From assembly GCA_019694315.1 (NCBI GenBank), contig JAIBCE010000001.1:120691-184690 (forward strand): 64,000 bases of DNA, in the 5' to 3' direction. Of the stretch, positions 26,798 through 39,055 are shown piece by piece. Source of the DNA: Sandaracinaceae bacterium (GTDB taxonomy: Bacteria > Myxococcota_A > Polyangia > Polyangiales > Sandaracinaceae). The position numbers were made by a program, and so were the translations under genes. The notes under the pieces were generated by a model. That model was not told where the DNA came from and did no database searches. It was given only the letters and a program-made list of their open reading frames with translations. Within the stretch, counting starts at the first letter, position 1. Every line of letters begins with the position of its first letter.

Positions 26798-27868
26798 ATG
26801 ACGACGGCCGCTTCGATCGACGCGCTCGCAGGACGCGTGCTCTGTGTGGGCTTTCCGGGCACCTCGCTGCCCGCTGCGCTCGCCGCGCGCCTTCGCGAAG
26901 ACGCGCTCGGCGGCGTGATCCTCTTCAAGCGAAACCTCGGCGCGCTCGACGAGGTGGCCGCGCTGATCGAGAGCGTGCAGGGCGCCAGCCCGAGCCGCAC
27001 ACCGCTCGTCGCGATCGACCAGGAAGGAGGGCGCGTGGCGCGACTCGGCTCACCGCTCGTGAAGCTCCCGCCGATGCGCCGGCTCGGCGAGCGCGGAGAC
27101 GCGGCGCTCACGGAGCGGTGTGGTGCAGTGCTCGGCGCACAGCTCGCGGCGTGCGGCATCAACGTGGACTTCGCGCCCGTGCTCGACGTGGACACGAACC
27201 CCGACAATCCCGTGATCGGCGATCGGAGCTTCGGCCGCGACGCCGAGACGGTGATCACGCACGCGCTCGCGTTCGCGCGCGGGCTCTCGTCGGCGGGCGT
27301 GGCCTCGTGCGGCAAGCACTTCCCGGGGCACGGCGACACCGATCTCGACAGCCACCTCGCGCTGCCGCGCATCGCCCACGATCGCGCGCGGCTCGATCGC
27401 GTGGAGCTCGCACCCTTCCGCGCCGCGCGCGGCGTGGTGCCCTCGATCATGACGGCGCACGTGGTCTTCGACGCGCTCGATCGCGAGGTGCCTGCGACGC
27501 TCTCGCGGCGGGTGATCACGGGCCTGCTCCGCGAGGAGCTCGGCTACGACGGGGTGATCGTCTCGGACGATCTCGAGATGAAGGCGGTCTTCGATCGCTG
27601 GGGCGTGGCCGAGAGCGCGGTGCGCGCGATCGAGGCGGGCTGCGATCTCTTGCTCGTGTGCAGCCGCCTCGAGCTCGTGGACGAAGCGGCGAGCGCGCTC
27701 GTCGCGCGTGCGAGAGAGGACGAGGCCTTCGCGGCGCGCCTCGCCGACGCCGCGGCGCGCGTGGACGCGATGCGCGCACGCTTCCCTGCGAAGACGCTGC
27801 GTGGCGCGGCGTTGCTCGAGCGCATCACGAGCGCGGGCTCTGCGGCGCTCGAGGCCGAGCTCGCATAG
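26798..27868 (+). CDS. nagZ: Beta-N-acetylhexosaminidase (GH3)
   Basis: NagZ removes N-acetylglucosamine from anhydromuramyl peptides during peptidoglycan recycling in the cytoplasm. The 356-residue protein has no signal peptide and normal length. Visible motifs: Asp-Gln-Glu-Gly-Gly-Arg-Val at 74-80, Lys-His-Phe-Pro-Gly-His-Gly-Asp-Thr at 173-181 followed by Asp-Ser-His (acid/base loop), and Ser-Asp-Asp-Leu-Glu-Met at 256-261, whose first Asp is the nucleophile. The ATG at 26798 starts the family fold; the frame is open further upstream but that part is antisense to the DUF6915-like gene. Confidence 0.93.
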   Translation: MTTAASIDALAGRVLCVGFPGTSLPAALAARLREDALGGVILFKRNLGALDEVAALIESVQGASPSRTPLVAIDQEGGRVARLGSPLVKLPPMRRLGERGDAALTERCGAVLGAQLAACGINVDFAPVLDVDTNPDNPVIGDRSFGRDAETVITHALAFARGLSSAGVASCGKHFPGHGDTDLDSHLALPRIAHDRARLDRVELAPFRAARGVVPSIMTAHVVFDALDREVPATLSRRVITGLLREELGYDGVIVSDDLEMKAVFDRWGVAESAVRAIEAGCDLLLVCSRLELVDEAASALVARAREDEAFAARLADAAARVDAMRARFPAKTLRGAALLERITSAGSAALEAELA

Positions 27869-27895
27869 TCTCCTCGTCACGAGGAGCACCAGCGC

Positions 27896-28906
27896 GTGAT
27901 CAGCCAGGAGGAATGGGACCGCCTCGACGATGGGGCGCGCGTGGCGCGCCTCGCGGCACTCGCGCGGCAGCTGCCGGTGAGTGTCGCATCCATCGCCGTA
28001 CGTGAGCACACGCTCGGCAACGTCACTCGTCGCGTCGGTGTGCTCTGCTGCGGTGAGCAAGAACTCGTGCTCGTGCCCTCCGCGGAGCACGTGGTCGGCT
28101 TCGACATCGAGCGCGGCTGGGAGCCAGACGTCGATGAGAGACGCTCCTGGCAGGACAGCGTCGAGGACTTCGGGATCGAGATCTCGCTCGAGGAGTATCT
28201 CGCACGCGTGCTTCGCCGTCGGCGACGCGTCGAGGTTCCCGCGATGCTCGTCGACACGAGGGCGCGGGAGGTCGGCTTCCGTCGCATCGATCCGAGTGAT
28301 CCGTCCGTCGCGGGGCTCGTCGCGGAACACGCGGGGCAGCACGGCACCTTGACGGCGTACGAGGGCGGAAGACGGGTACGCATTCGCGCCGCGCTGGACC
28401 GGGCCATCGAGGTCGACGTGGCGGAGCCATCGACACACGCCGATGTGCTCGCGGAGCTCGCGCGCGACGGCGCTAGGCCGCCCACATCGGACGAGTGGGA
28501 ATACCTCTGCGATGGAGGCGCTGGGACGCTGTTCCGATGGGGCAACCACGTGCCGATGGATCGGTACCCGACCGACGTGAGCCCCGAAGAGTCCGCCTGG
28601 CGTCGAGCGTGGGTGCTCTCAGCAGGCACCCTCGCGCGTCCGGCGGAGGGCTTCGCGTGGAGCTTCGATCTCCACCGAAGGCCCAACGCTCACGGACTGC
28701 GCATCGCGTTCGACCCCTACCACCTCGAGCTGACCACGGATCCACTCGTGCGACGCGGCGGCGACGGCGGCTCGGCGATCTGCGGCGGCACTGGCTACCT
28801 CCTCGGCTGGTTGCCCCTGGCGAGCGCGTTCGTGGATGAAGCGGTCCCAGGCGGAGAGATCTCCGTCGGCTACACCTACGTGCGCCGCTGCTTCGTGCTC
28901 TCCTGA
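27896..28906 (+). CDS. FGE-sulfatase-like protein of unknown function
   Basis: A 336-residue cytosolic protein. The C-terminal half recalls formylglycine-generating-enzyme folds: Thr-Ser-Asp-Glu-Trp-Glu-Tyr-Leu-Cys at 197-205, Phe-Arg-Trp-Gly-Asn at 213-217, Arg-Arg-Pro-Asn-Ala-His-Gly-Leu near 265 and Arg-Gly-Gly-Asp-Gly-Gly near 287. The cysteine pair required for oxygen-dependent FGE is not obviously placed, so it may be a catalytically altered member. Residues 1-190 are not recognised. GTG start has GAGGAG nine bases upstream. It follows nagZ by 27 bases and may share its transcript. Confidence 0.65.
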   Translation: MISQEEWDRLDDGARVARLAALARQLPVSVASIAVREHTLGNVTRRVGVLCCGEQELVLVPSAEHVVGFDIERGWEPDVDERRSWQDSVEDFGIEISLEEYLARVLRRRRRVEVPAMLVDTRAREVGFRRIDPSDPSVAGLVAEHAGQHGTLTAYEGGRRVRIRAALDRAIEVDVAEPSTHADVLAELARDGARPPTSDEWEYLCDGGAGTLFRWGNHVPMDRYPTDVSPEESAWRRAWVLSAGTLARPAEGFAWSFDLHRRPNAHGLRIAFDPYHLELTTDPLVRRGGDGGSAICGGTGYLLGWLPLASAFVDEAVPGGEISVGYTYVRRCFVLS

Positions 28907-28938
28907 CTCGAGACTCCGAGAGCAGGACCGCCACGAGC

Positions 28939-29748
28939 TCAGCTCCTGAGGAGCGAGAGGCTCAGCGAGAGGTGACCGTCGGCAGCGCGCAGGAGCGAGT
29001 CGACGCCCTCGGGCCCGAGCCCCGGTGTCGCGAGGGCGCGACGTCGGATGTGGCTCTTCACGCTCTCGCGCGCCTCCTCGATCCAGCGCGCCACGGTGCC
29101 GCGGTGCACGCCGTACATGCGGCCGATCGTCTCGCTCGGGACGTCCTCGACGAAGTAGAGGTGGAGCACCCCGCGACGCCTGTCGTCGAGCGCGCGGAGG
29201 CCCTCCTCGATCCAGCCCTTGAGGAGTGCCCGGCTCTCCTTGCGGGCATACGCGCGCTCGGCGTCGTCGAAGATGGCCGCGTCGATCTCGTCGTCGGGCA
29301 GCTCCTTGCCGCCGCGACGCTTGAGGTCGTAGCCGTGGCGGATCGCGGCCACGAGCACCCAGCTCTTGAGCGGTCCTCGTCCGGCATACGCGGCGAGCCG
29401 AGGGCCGCTCGCGCCCTCGCCCACGAGGAGCTTCACGCGGAGATCCTGTCGCACGGTCTCGGCGAAGCTCGCGTCGCGATCGATGCGCGAGACGGCGGGC
29501 GCGATCGCGTCGATGACCTGCTGCTCGAACGCCGCGAGCGCGGCCTGGTGGCCCGCGAGCACCGCAGCGGCCCACACCAGATCTTCGAGCACCAGCGCCT
29601 CGAGCTCCGCGCGGAGCGCAGGGTCGCCCACGTGCGAGGAGACGTGCGCCAAGGCGGAGCTCCGCGCGACGGTGAGCCCGGGCAGCCGTGACCCCAACGC
29701 CGCGAGCGCCGCGTCGAGGGCCGGCCCGAGGGAGACCTGATCGCTCAT
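28939..29748 (-). CDS. ECF-like sigma factor
   Basis: A 269-residue sigma-70-type factor. A region-2-like segment lies around 95-150 (Leu-Lys-Ser-Trp-Val-Leu-Val-Ala-Ala-Ile-Arg), and region 4 at about 195-245 has Leu-Asp-Asp-Arg-Arg-Arg-Gly-Val-Leu and the helix-turn-helix Ser-Glu-Thr-Ile-Gly-Arg-Met-Tyr-Gly-Val-His-Arg-Gly-Thr-Val-Ala. This fits the long-N-terminus sigma type common in myxobacteria. No anti-sigma gene is adjacent, so control may be through its own N-terminal extension or a distant kinase. Convergent with the FGE-like gene. Start at Met-Ser-Asp-Gln is preferred over a codon three upstream. Confidence 0.75.
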   Translation of the reverse strand: MSDQVSLGPALDAALAALGSRLPGLTVARSSALAHVSSHVGDPALRAELEALVLEDLVWAAAVLAGHQAALAAFEQQVIDAIAPAVSRIDRDASFAETVRQDLRVKLLVGEGASGPRLAAYAGRGPLKSWVLVAAIRHGYDLKRRGGKELPDDEIDAAIFDDAERAYARKESRALLKGWIEEGLRALDDRRRGVLHLYFVEDVPSETIGRMYGVHRGTVARWIEEARESVKSHIRRRALATPGLGPEGVDSLLRAADGHLSLSLSLLRS

Positions 29749-29935
29749 CGCGCCCACTCTCGCACAGCTCGGGCGGGCGCTCGACCCGGGCGCAGGCTCC
29801 GAGAATTCCTATTCATCACGGTCACTTCGCCGATTGCGTTGGAAATCCTGCGACGAGCGCGCTCGCGCCGCGTCCTCGGTGCAGAGCCGGCCACGCTCGC
29901 CATCGGGGCGACGCACCGCCGGCAGGAGCCTCGTC

Positions 29936-31363
29936 ATGTCGCTGCGCACCCGCACGCTTCGTCCCCTCGCCCTCGTCGCCCTCCCCTTCAGCCTCCTCGC
30001 CGTGAGCGCGGGCGGCTGCCATCGCCGCGCGCGCACCGAGACCACCGTGGTCACCTCGGCCGGCGGTGACAGCAGCTACATCCAGGGCGCGGCGCTCACG
30101 CCGCAGCCCGCGACCATGGTCGTGACCGGCGCCGCCGACGTGGCCGCGGTGCGGAGCGCCATCGCGCGCGCGCTCGAGCAGCGTCGCTACGTCATCGAGA
30201 GCGAGACGGGCACGCGGCTCGTCGCGCGCTGGAGCCCGCGTCGCGTCACGCTCACGGTCGCGATCGACTACTCGCCCTCGCAGGTCTCGATCTCGTACGT
30301 GCAGTCGAGCGGCGTGGACTTCGGCGAGGACCGAGGCCTGCGCCAGTGGGATGGCTGGATGCGCCAGCTGACGCACCAGATCCAGGACGAGGTCGCGCGC
30401 CCCGAGCGCGAGCGGCAGGAGGCCATCGCGCACGCGGAGGAGCAGCGTCGCGACGACGCACGACGACACGACGAGGCGCAGCTCCAGGCGCAGCGCGAGC
30501 GCATCGCGGCGGAGGAGCGTGGGCGCGAGCGCGATCGTCAGGAGCGCCTCGAGCGAGAGCGGCTCGCCACCGCGCGTGCCCAGGCGGAGGCCGACGCGCA
30601 GAGCGCACGCGCGCGCGCCGCCGAGGCGCAGGCGAGGCCGCGCATCGACGTGGGCCTGCACGCGAGCGTGGGTCGCCTCCGCTACGACGCGAACGAGGCG
30701 CGCGCGCTGGGGACGGCCCTCACCGTGACTGCGGGCTTCTCGAGCGATCCGTACTTCGTCGACGGCACCGCGGGGGGTCCGGTGCCCGGTCGGCAGATGG
30801 GCTTTCCCGCGGGCTGTCCGGGCTGGTTCCAGGCGGAGCCGCAGCACACGCTCGTCCTTCCGTACGACATGAATTACCTGCGCGTGGAGGTGCCGTCGGA
30901 TGGAGACGCCACCATCGCGATCGTCACGCCCGATGGCAACGTGTGGTGCGACGACGACTCCGCCGGCAACCTCACGCCACGCCTCGAGGGCATGTTCCCC
31001 GCCGGCGTCTACCGCGTGTACGTGGGCAACTACCAGCGCGGCTCGATGGTGCGTCACTCGCTGCTCCTCTCGGAGCGCGGCGCAGGCCCCGGCTACGTGG
31101 CCGGCTACGCGCAGGCACCGCAGGTCGTCGAGCCCGCCGCGCCGCCCGCGCCCCCGAACTGTCGCCAGGTCCTCATCGAGGTCGGCCAGCCCTCGACGAG
31201 CATGATGTTCTGCGACGGCGTCGAGCCCTACTGTGCGGCGGCGCTGCTTCGCGCCGGCCATCCGGCGACGAGCCTCATGTTCTGCCGTGACGTGGATCCG
31301 CAGTGCGCGGTACCGCTGCTCCAGAGCGGCCGCAACCCCACGGAGTTGCAGTTCTGTCGCTGA
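29936..31363 (+). CDS. Lipoprotein with coiled coil, beta-sandwich and 24-residue Cys repeats
   Basis: A 475-residue exported protein with lipobox Ala-Gly-Gly-Cys. Residues 50-155 form a small alpha/beta domain, about 160-240 a highly charged coiled coil (Arg/Glu/Gln/Ala), and about 250-390 a strand-rich domain with Asp-Gly-Asp-Ala-Thr-Ile and Trp-Cys-Asp-Asp-Asp. That last domain matches much of the protein at 46939-47457. The final 67 residues are two and three-quarter copies of a 24-residue repeat with Cys at 1 and 18 (Leu-Met-Phe-Cys). AGGAG precedes the ATG. Role unknown; probably periplasmic scaffold or sensor. Confidence 0.7.
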   Translation: MSLRTRTLRPLALVALPFSLLAVSAGGCHRRARTETTVVTSAGGDSSYIQGAALTPQPATMVVTGAADVAAVRSAIARALEQRRYVIESETGTRLVARWSPRRVTLTVAIDYSPSQVSISYVQSSGVDFGEDRGLRQWDGWMRQLTHQIQDEVARPERERQEAIAHAEEQRRDDARRHDEAQLQAQRERIAAEERGRERDRQERLERERLATARAQAEADAQSARARAAEAQARPRIDVGLHASVGRLRYDANEARALGTALTVTAGFSSDPYFVDGTAGGPVPGRQMGFPAGCPGWFQAEPQHTLVLPYDMNYLRVEVPSDGDATIAIVTPDGNVWCDDDSAGNLTPRLEGMFPAGVYRVYVGNYQRGSMVRHSLLLSERGAGPGYVAGYAQAPQVVEPAAPPAPPNCRQVLIEVGQPSTSMMFCDGVEPYCAAALLRAGHPATSLMFCRDVDPQCAVPLLQSGRNPTELQFCR

Positions 31364-31448
31364 GAGAGAAAGAACCACCGTCGGGGACGCCACGCCGGGT
31401 TCTCCCTGTGCTCGGCAGTTCCTGCCTGTGCGCGGTGTCCGATCACCG

Positions 31449-31469
31449 GGGGTGAGCTTGGCTCACCCC
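31449..31469 (+). terminator. Strong hairpin in the 31.36-31.66 kb gap
   Basis: Nine-base perfect arms GGGGTGAGC/GCTCACCCC with a three-base loop, about 85 bases after a plus-strand stop. It has no T-tract. It is one of two strong hairpins in this 295-base gap. Confidence 0.45.
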
Positions 31470-31516
31470 AGGAGCGCGCGAGAAAGCGTCTTGGGGAGTG
31501 TCGAGCAGGGGGAATG

Positions 31517-31536
31517 GGGGGAGTTGCCACTCCCCC
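31517..31536 (+). terminator. Second hairpin in the same gap
   Basis: Eight-base arms GGGGGAGT/ACTCCCCC with loop TGCC. With the first hairpin it could insulate the DUF2269 gene from the upstream gene. The rest of the gap holds only Arg-rich non-coding frames. Confidence 0.4.
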
Positions 31537-31658
31537 GACCGCGCCGAAGGCGCGAACAGACCGAGCGCGCGATCCACGAGGGTCGCGCGCTCGCGTGCGT
31601 CGAGGGTCTCGCGAGCGACCTCACCGACACGGTGCGGGAGACTCGGTAGCCTCGCCCC

Positions 31659-32210
31659 ATGACGCTGGCGGGCAAGGCGACCATCGTGTCGAACCTCGTG
31701 GTGCTCGGAGCGCTGGGGGCAGCGCTCGCGGGCGTGCACTTCGGCCTCTGGCTCTCCTACGAGCTCCACAAGATCCTCCACATCCTCGGCGCCGTGCTGG
31801 TGGTGGGGAACCTGTCGGTCGGACCGCTCTGGATCGTGCTCGCGTGGCGAACGCGCGATCCGAAGCTCCTCGGCTGGGCGGCCAAGACCATCGCGTGGGC
31901 CGACCTCGTCTTCACGCTGCCGGGCATCCACCTCCTGCTCTGGAACGGGCTCGCGCTCGCGTCGGTGTTCGGCGGTGTCAACGCCCAGCCCTGGCTCTTC
32001 CAGACCGTCGTGATGCTCGTCGTGGCGGCGATCTTCGCGCCCACCGTGGTGCTCTACTACCAGGAGAAGCTCATCGAGAAGGCCGAGGCGCTGGCGCCGC
32101 GCGACGAGGTCAATCGGTGGCTCTTCCGGTGGTCTCTCTGGGGCAGCGTGGTGATGCTGCCGTTCGGCGCGGCGTTCTTCACGATGGTGGCCAAGCACGG
32201 GCTCTGGTGA
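31659..32210 (+). CDS. DUF2269 integral membrane protein
   Basis: A 183-residue inner-membrane protein with about four helices (8-30, 38-60, 82-105, 115-135) and possibly a fifth at 155-175. His37, His41 in Leu-His-Lys-Ile-Leu-His and Trp residues in helix 2 fit the DUF2269 family, where conserved histidines may bind haem. No partner gene is adjacent; the next gene is convergent. The function is not established for the family. Confidence 0.75.
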   Translation: MTLAGKATIVSNLVVLGALGAALAGVHFGLWLSYELHKILHILGAVLVVGNLSVGPLWIVLAWRTRDPKLLGWAAKTIAWADLVFTLPGIHLLLWNGLALASVFGGVNAQPWLFQTVVMLVVAAIFAPTVVLYYQEKLIEKAEALAPRDEVNRWLFRWSLWGSVVMLPFGAAFFTMVAKHGLW

Positions 32211-32249
32211 CTCGCGCCGCGGCGTGATCGGCGTGGCTCGCGAGCCGCG

Positions 32250-35723
<3,474 letters not shown>

Positions 35724-35867
35724 GCGGCTCGGGCAGGATGCCACGACGCTCCCCGCGCGGTGTCGTGCGACCTGCTGCGCACGAGCCCCGACGCCACGAA
35801 GTCGCGAACCTCGGCCGCGTGAGAGGAGCCACGTCCCGATCGCGGTCGTGCCAAGCTCGCCCTCGAC

Positions 35868-37901
35868 ATGGGCGCGCAGCGATCCCCACGTTCCCTCCGA
35901 GGCCACCTCGCGACGCTCGCGACGCTCACGATGCTCACCTCGCCCACGACGCTCACCGCGTGCGGCGCACCCGAGCTGCCCGATGCGGGCCCGGTCGACG
36001 CGAGCAGCGATGGAGGCGCGCCGATCGCGCCACCGAGCGCGCCCGTGCTCGCGCCGTGCCCCGAGGGGTGGTCCATCGCGATGCGCGACGAGGTGGCGGT
36101 GTGTGATCCGTCGCCCACCGGCGCGGAGCAATGCACGGGAGCCTCGTTCCGTCGCGCGGGACAGTTGCACTGCGAGGCGGTGGACGACGCCTGCGAACCG
36201 GGACCCTTCCCGACCGGACTCGATCGGAGCCGGACACACCTCTATGTGCGAGAGGGCGCCTCGGCCGGAGACGGCAGCGAGGCCGCGCCCTTCGGCACGC
36301 TCGCGGAGGCCTTCGCCGCGGTCACGGGCGCCACGACGATCGCGCTCGCAGAGGGAACGTACGCGGGCGCGCCGCTGCCCGACGACGTGGAGATCCAGGG
36401 CGTGTGCGCAGACCGCGTGGTGATCACGGGCCCCGTGGATGCGCCCGGTCTGCTCGTGCATCGGGGCCAGCGCCTCGTGATCGAGGGCGTCCGGATGCAC
36501 ACGGCCGATCTCGCGATCCTCTCGGGGGGCGCGCTCGTCGCGCGGAGGCTCGTGATCGAGGGCGCTGCGACCGCGGGCATCGGCCTCATCGGTGGCTCGC
36601 TCGAGGCCGAGCGCGTGCTCGTCCGCGACACGCGCACGGCGAGCGACGGGACCTTCGGTCGCGGCATCACCCTCGAGGGCGGAGCTGCCGGGACCGCGCG
36701 CGACGTCGTGATCGAGCAGAGCCGCGATCGCGGGCTCGCCGTCGCAGCCTCGAGCCTGACGGTGGACGGCCTCGCGATCCGCGACACCACGCCGAACGGA
36801 GCGGGAGCGGGCGGCTCGAGCCTCGACGCCACGGAGGAAGCGACCGTCGTGGTGCGCCGCGCCGCGCTCGAGCGCTCGGTGAACGCGGGCGTGATCGTCG
36901 ACGGTGCCTCCGAGATCACCCTCGAGGACGTCGTGATCCGCGACGTGGTGCCTGCCCCCACCGGCGACAACGGGATGGCCTTGCTCGCCAGCCATGCGCG
37001 CGCCCACCTCGCGCGCGTCCTCGTCGAGCGATCGAGCGGCAGCGGGCTCTTCGTCGGCGGCACCGCGAGCCTCGACGCGACCGATCTCGTCGTGCACGCC
37101 ATCGCGCGAAGCGACGACTTCGCGAGCGGTCTCGCGGCGACGGGGGGCGCGAGCGTCGTGCTCGATCGAGTGCTCCTCGCAGACACGGCGTGGATGGGCC
37201 TCGTCGCCTTCGATCCGGACACGCGCGTCGAGGCCCGCGATCTCCTCGTGCGTCGCGTCGAGGAGGGACACGGCCTCGGCGAAGGTCTCGCAGCGATCGA
37301 CGGTGCGGGCGTCGTCGCCGAGCGCGTGGTGATCGAGGACGCGCGCGCGCTCGGCGTGCTCGGCCTCGGCACGGGCACGACGGTCTCCCTGACCGACGCG
37401 CGGATCCACCGCATCCGCGAGACCTCGGTGCACCTCGTCGGACGCGGGATCGAGGCCGACGTCGGTGCGCACGTCTCGCTCACGCGCGTGGACGTCGACG
37501 ACGTCGTGGAGACCGGCATCGTGTCGTTCGGGATGCGCGAGGCGGGCACGGCGCTGAGCCTCGAGCGCGTGCGTGTGACGAACATCCACGAGCGCAGCTG
37601 CGCGACGAGCAGCTGCCCGACGGAGGCAGGCGGCTCGGGCGTGGCCGCGGTCTTCGGCGGCGCGATCACCGCGCGCGATCTGGAGGTCGACGGCGCACCC
37701 CTCTGCGGTGTGCAGGTGGCCGCGCAGGGGAGCCTCGACGTGACCAGCGGCGTGATCCGGGGGAGCGCGATCGGCGCGTGCGTGCAGGTCGAGGGCTACG
37801 ATCTCGCGCGCATCGTCACCGGTGTGGCGTTCGTCGACGACGAGAGACACGTCGAGACCACGAGCGTCTACGTGCCCGGCAGCGCCCCCGCCGTGCGGTG
37901 A
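35868..37901 (+). CDS. Right-handed beta-helix lipoprotein
   Basis: A 677-residue surface lipoprotein (lipobox Leu-Thr-Ala-Cys, then an Asp-Ala-Gly linker). Residues 60-130 hold paired cysteines. From about 125 the sequence reads Val-Arg-Glu-Gly-Ala-x-Ala-Gly-Asp-Gly-Ser-Glu-Ala-Ala-Pro-Phe-Gly-Thr, the usual entry to parallel beta-helices of the pectate-lyase-like superfamily. After it come more than fifteen coils of Val/Leu-Ile-Glu-Asp/Arg pattern. Such helices often bind or cleave polysaccharides, but no catalytic residues are evident. Divergent from the kinase gene; the next lipoprotein starts 53 bases downstream. Confidence 0.8.
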   Translation: MGAQRSPRSLRGHLATLATLTMLTSPTTLTACGAPELPDAGPVDASSDGGAPIAPPSAPVLAPCPEGWSIAMRDEVAVCDPSPTGAEQCTGASFRRAGQLHCEAVDDACEPGPFPTGLDRSRTHLYVREGASAGDGSEAAPFGTLAEAFAAVTGATTIALAEGTYAGAPLPDDVEIQGVCADRVVITGPVDAPGLLVHRGQRLVIEGVRMHTADLAILSGGALVARRLVIEGAATAGIGLIGGSLEAERVLVRDTRTASDGTFGRGITLEGGAAGTARDVVIEQSRDRGLAVAASSLTVDGLAIRDTTPNGAGAGGSSLDATEEATVVVRRAALERSVNAGVIVDGASEITLEDVVIRDVVPAPTGDNGMALLASHARAHLARVLVERSSGSGLFVGGTASLDATDLVVHAIARSDDFASGLAATGGASVVLDRVLLADTAWMGLVAFDPDTRVEARDLLVRRVEEGHGLGEGLAAIDGAGVVAERVVIEDARALGVLGLGTGTTVSLTDARIHRIRETSVHLVGRGIEADVGAHVSLTRVDVDDVVETGIVSFGMREAGTALSLERVRVTNIHERSCATSSCPTEAGGSGVAAVFGGAITARDLEVDGAPLCGVQVAAQGSLDVTSGVIRGSAIGACVQVEGYDLARIVTGVAFVDDERHVETTSVYVPGSAPAVR

Positions 37902-37954
37902 CCCCGTCTGCGGATCGCCCGGCGTTTCTTTGATGTCGGGCGATCTCCAGGTGT

Positions 37955-39028
37955 ATGCGTGGGCTCGTGCGCGCCCTGGGCCTGCTCGTGCTCGTGATCT
38001 CGGTGCCCCTCTGTCTCTGGGGCTGCCCGAGCTCTGCCCACGTGCAGGCGCCGCCGCCGCGTCACGAGCCCGAGCCCACGCCGGAGCCCGCTCCCGAGCC
38101 CGCGCCCGAGCCCATCGACGAGGGCCCGCACGTACGCGAGGACACCGTCGCGCCCGCGGGCCCCGCGTGCACCACGACCGCCGAGTGCGGCGCGGGCCAG
38201 ACCTGTCGAGGCCCGCGCGGCTGCACGAGCCCGTGGGCGTGTGGAGAGCCGCCCGACTGCAGCGGCGAGCTCGTCGCGTACTGCGACTGTGATGGCTCCA
38301 CGTTCCACGCGCCCGCGGGCTGCCCGGGTCGCGCGTACCTGCACGCGGGCCCGTGCGAAGAGCTGGGCCCGCTCGCCTCGGCCGACGAGCTCGGGATCCA
38401 CGCCTACGACGAGCCGCCCACCACCGAGGATCGCACCTGCGAGAGCAACGCGGACTGTCGTGCCGGCGAGCAGTGCTATGGCCCGCCCGGCTGCGGCATG
38501 CCGTGGCGCTGCGAGCGCCTCCGCGGCTGCGCGGGCCCACGGGGCGAGCTCTGTGGCTGCGATGGCCAGAGCTTCCGGGCGAGCCTCCAGTGCCCCGGTC
38601 GCCCCTACGTGCGGCGCGGTGCGTGCGGTGACGTCGCGGTGGCCGCGATCACCCCGCCTGCATTAGCGGACGCGCATGCCGCGCAGACCACGAGCACGCA
38701 GACCGCGCAGGCCACGCAGCAGACCGCGCAGCGCACCGAGGCCACGCAGAGCACGGCGGCACCGACCACGACCGAGTCGGGCGAACGCATCTGCCAGACG
38801 AGCCGTGACTGTCGGCGCGGACAGGTGTGCTCGGGCCCGCCCGGCTGCGGCATGACCTGGACGTGTCAGCGACCTGCCGAGCGCTGTAACCCGGACACGC
38901 AGGTCTTCTGCGACTGCGAGCGCAACACCTTCCGCGCGAGCATGAACTGCCCCGGGCAGCCCTATGCGCACCGCGGCTCGTGCGAGATCGATCGGATGCT
39001 CGAGCTGAGCGGCGCGCGCGTACGCTGA
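37955..39028 (+). CDS. Lipoprotein with three ten-cysteine Kazal-like repeats
   Basis: A 357-residue lipoprotein (lipobox Leu-Trp-Gly-Cys) with a Pro-Glu-Pro linker to about residue 60. Three repeats of about 63 residues follow, each with ten cysteines in the same spacing: Asp-Cys-x-x-Gly-x-x-Cys, Gly-Pro-x-Gly-Cys-Gly-Met-x-Trp-x-Cys, and Cys-Asp-Cys/Gly-Cys-Asp-Gly then Cys-Pro-Gly. The last part recalls Kazal-type protease-inhibitor sequences seen in many myxobacterial proteins. A Thr/Gln/Ala-rich stretch separates repeats two and three. A role as inhibitor of proteases at the surface is inference. Confidence 0.75.
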   Translation: MRGLVRALGLLVLVISVPLCLWGCPSSAHVQAPPPRHEPEPTPEPAPEPAPEPIDEGPHVREDTVAPAGPACTTTAECGAGQTCRGPRGCTSPWACGEPPDCSGELVAYCDCDGSTFHAPAGCPGRAYLHAGPCEELGPLASADELGIHAYDEPPTTEDRTCESNADCRAGEQCYGPPGCGMPWRCERLRGCAGPRGELCGCDGQSFRASLQCPGRPYVRRGACGDVAVAAITPPALADAHAAQTTSTQTAQATQQTAQRTEATQSTAAPTTTESGERICQTSRDCRRGQVCSGPPGCGMTWTCQRPAERCNPDTQVFCDCERNTFRASMNCPGQPYAHRGSCEIDRMLELSGARVR

Positions 39029-39055
39029 TGGTGCGCGGATCGTGCGCGGATCGGC

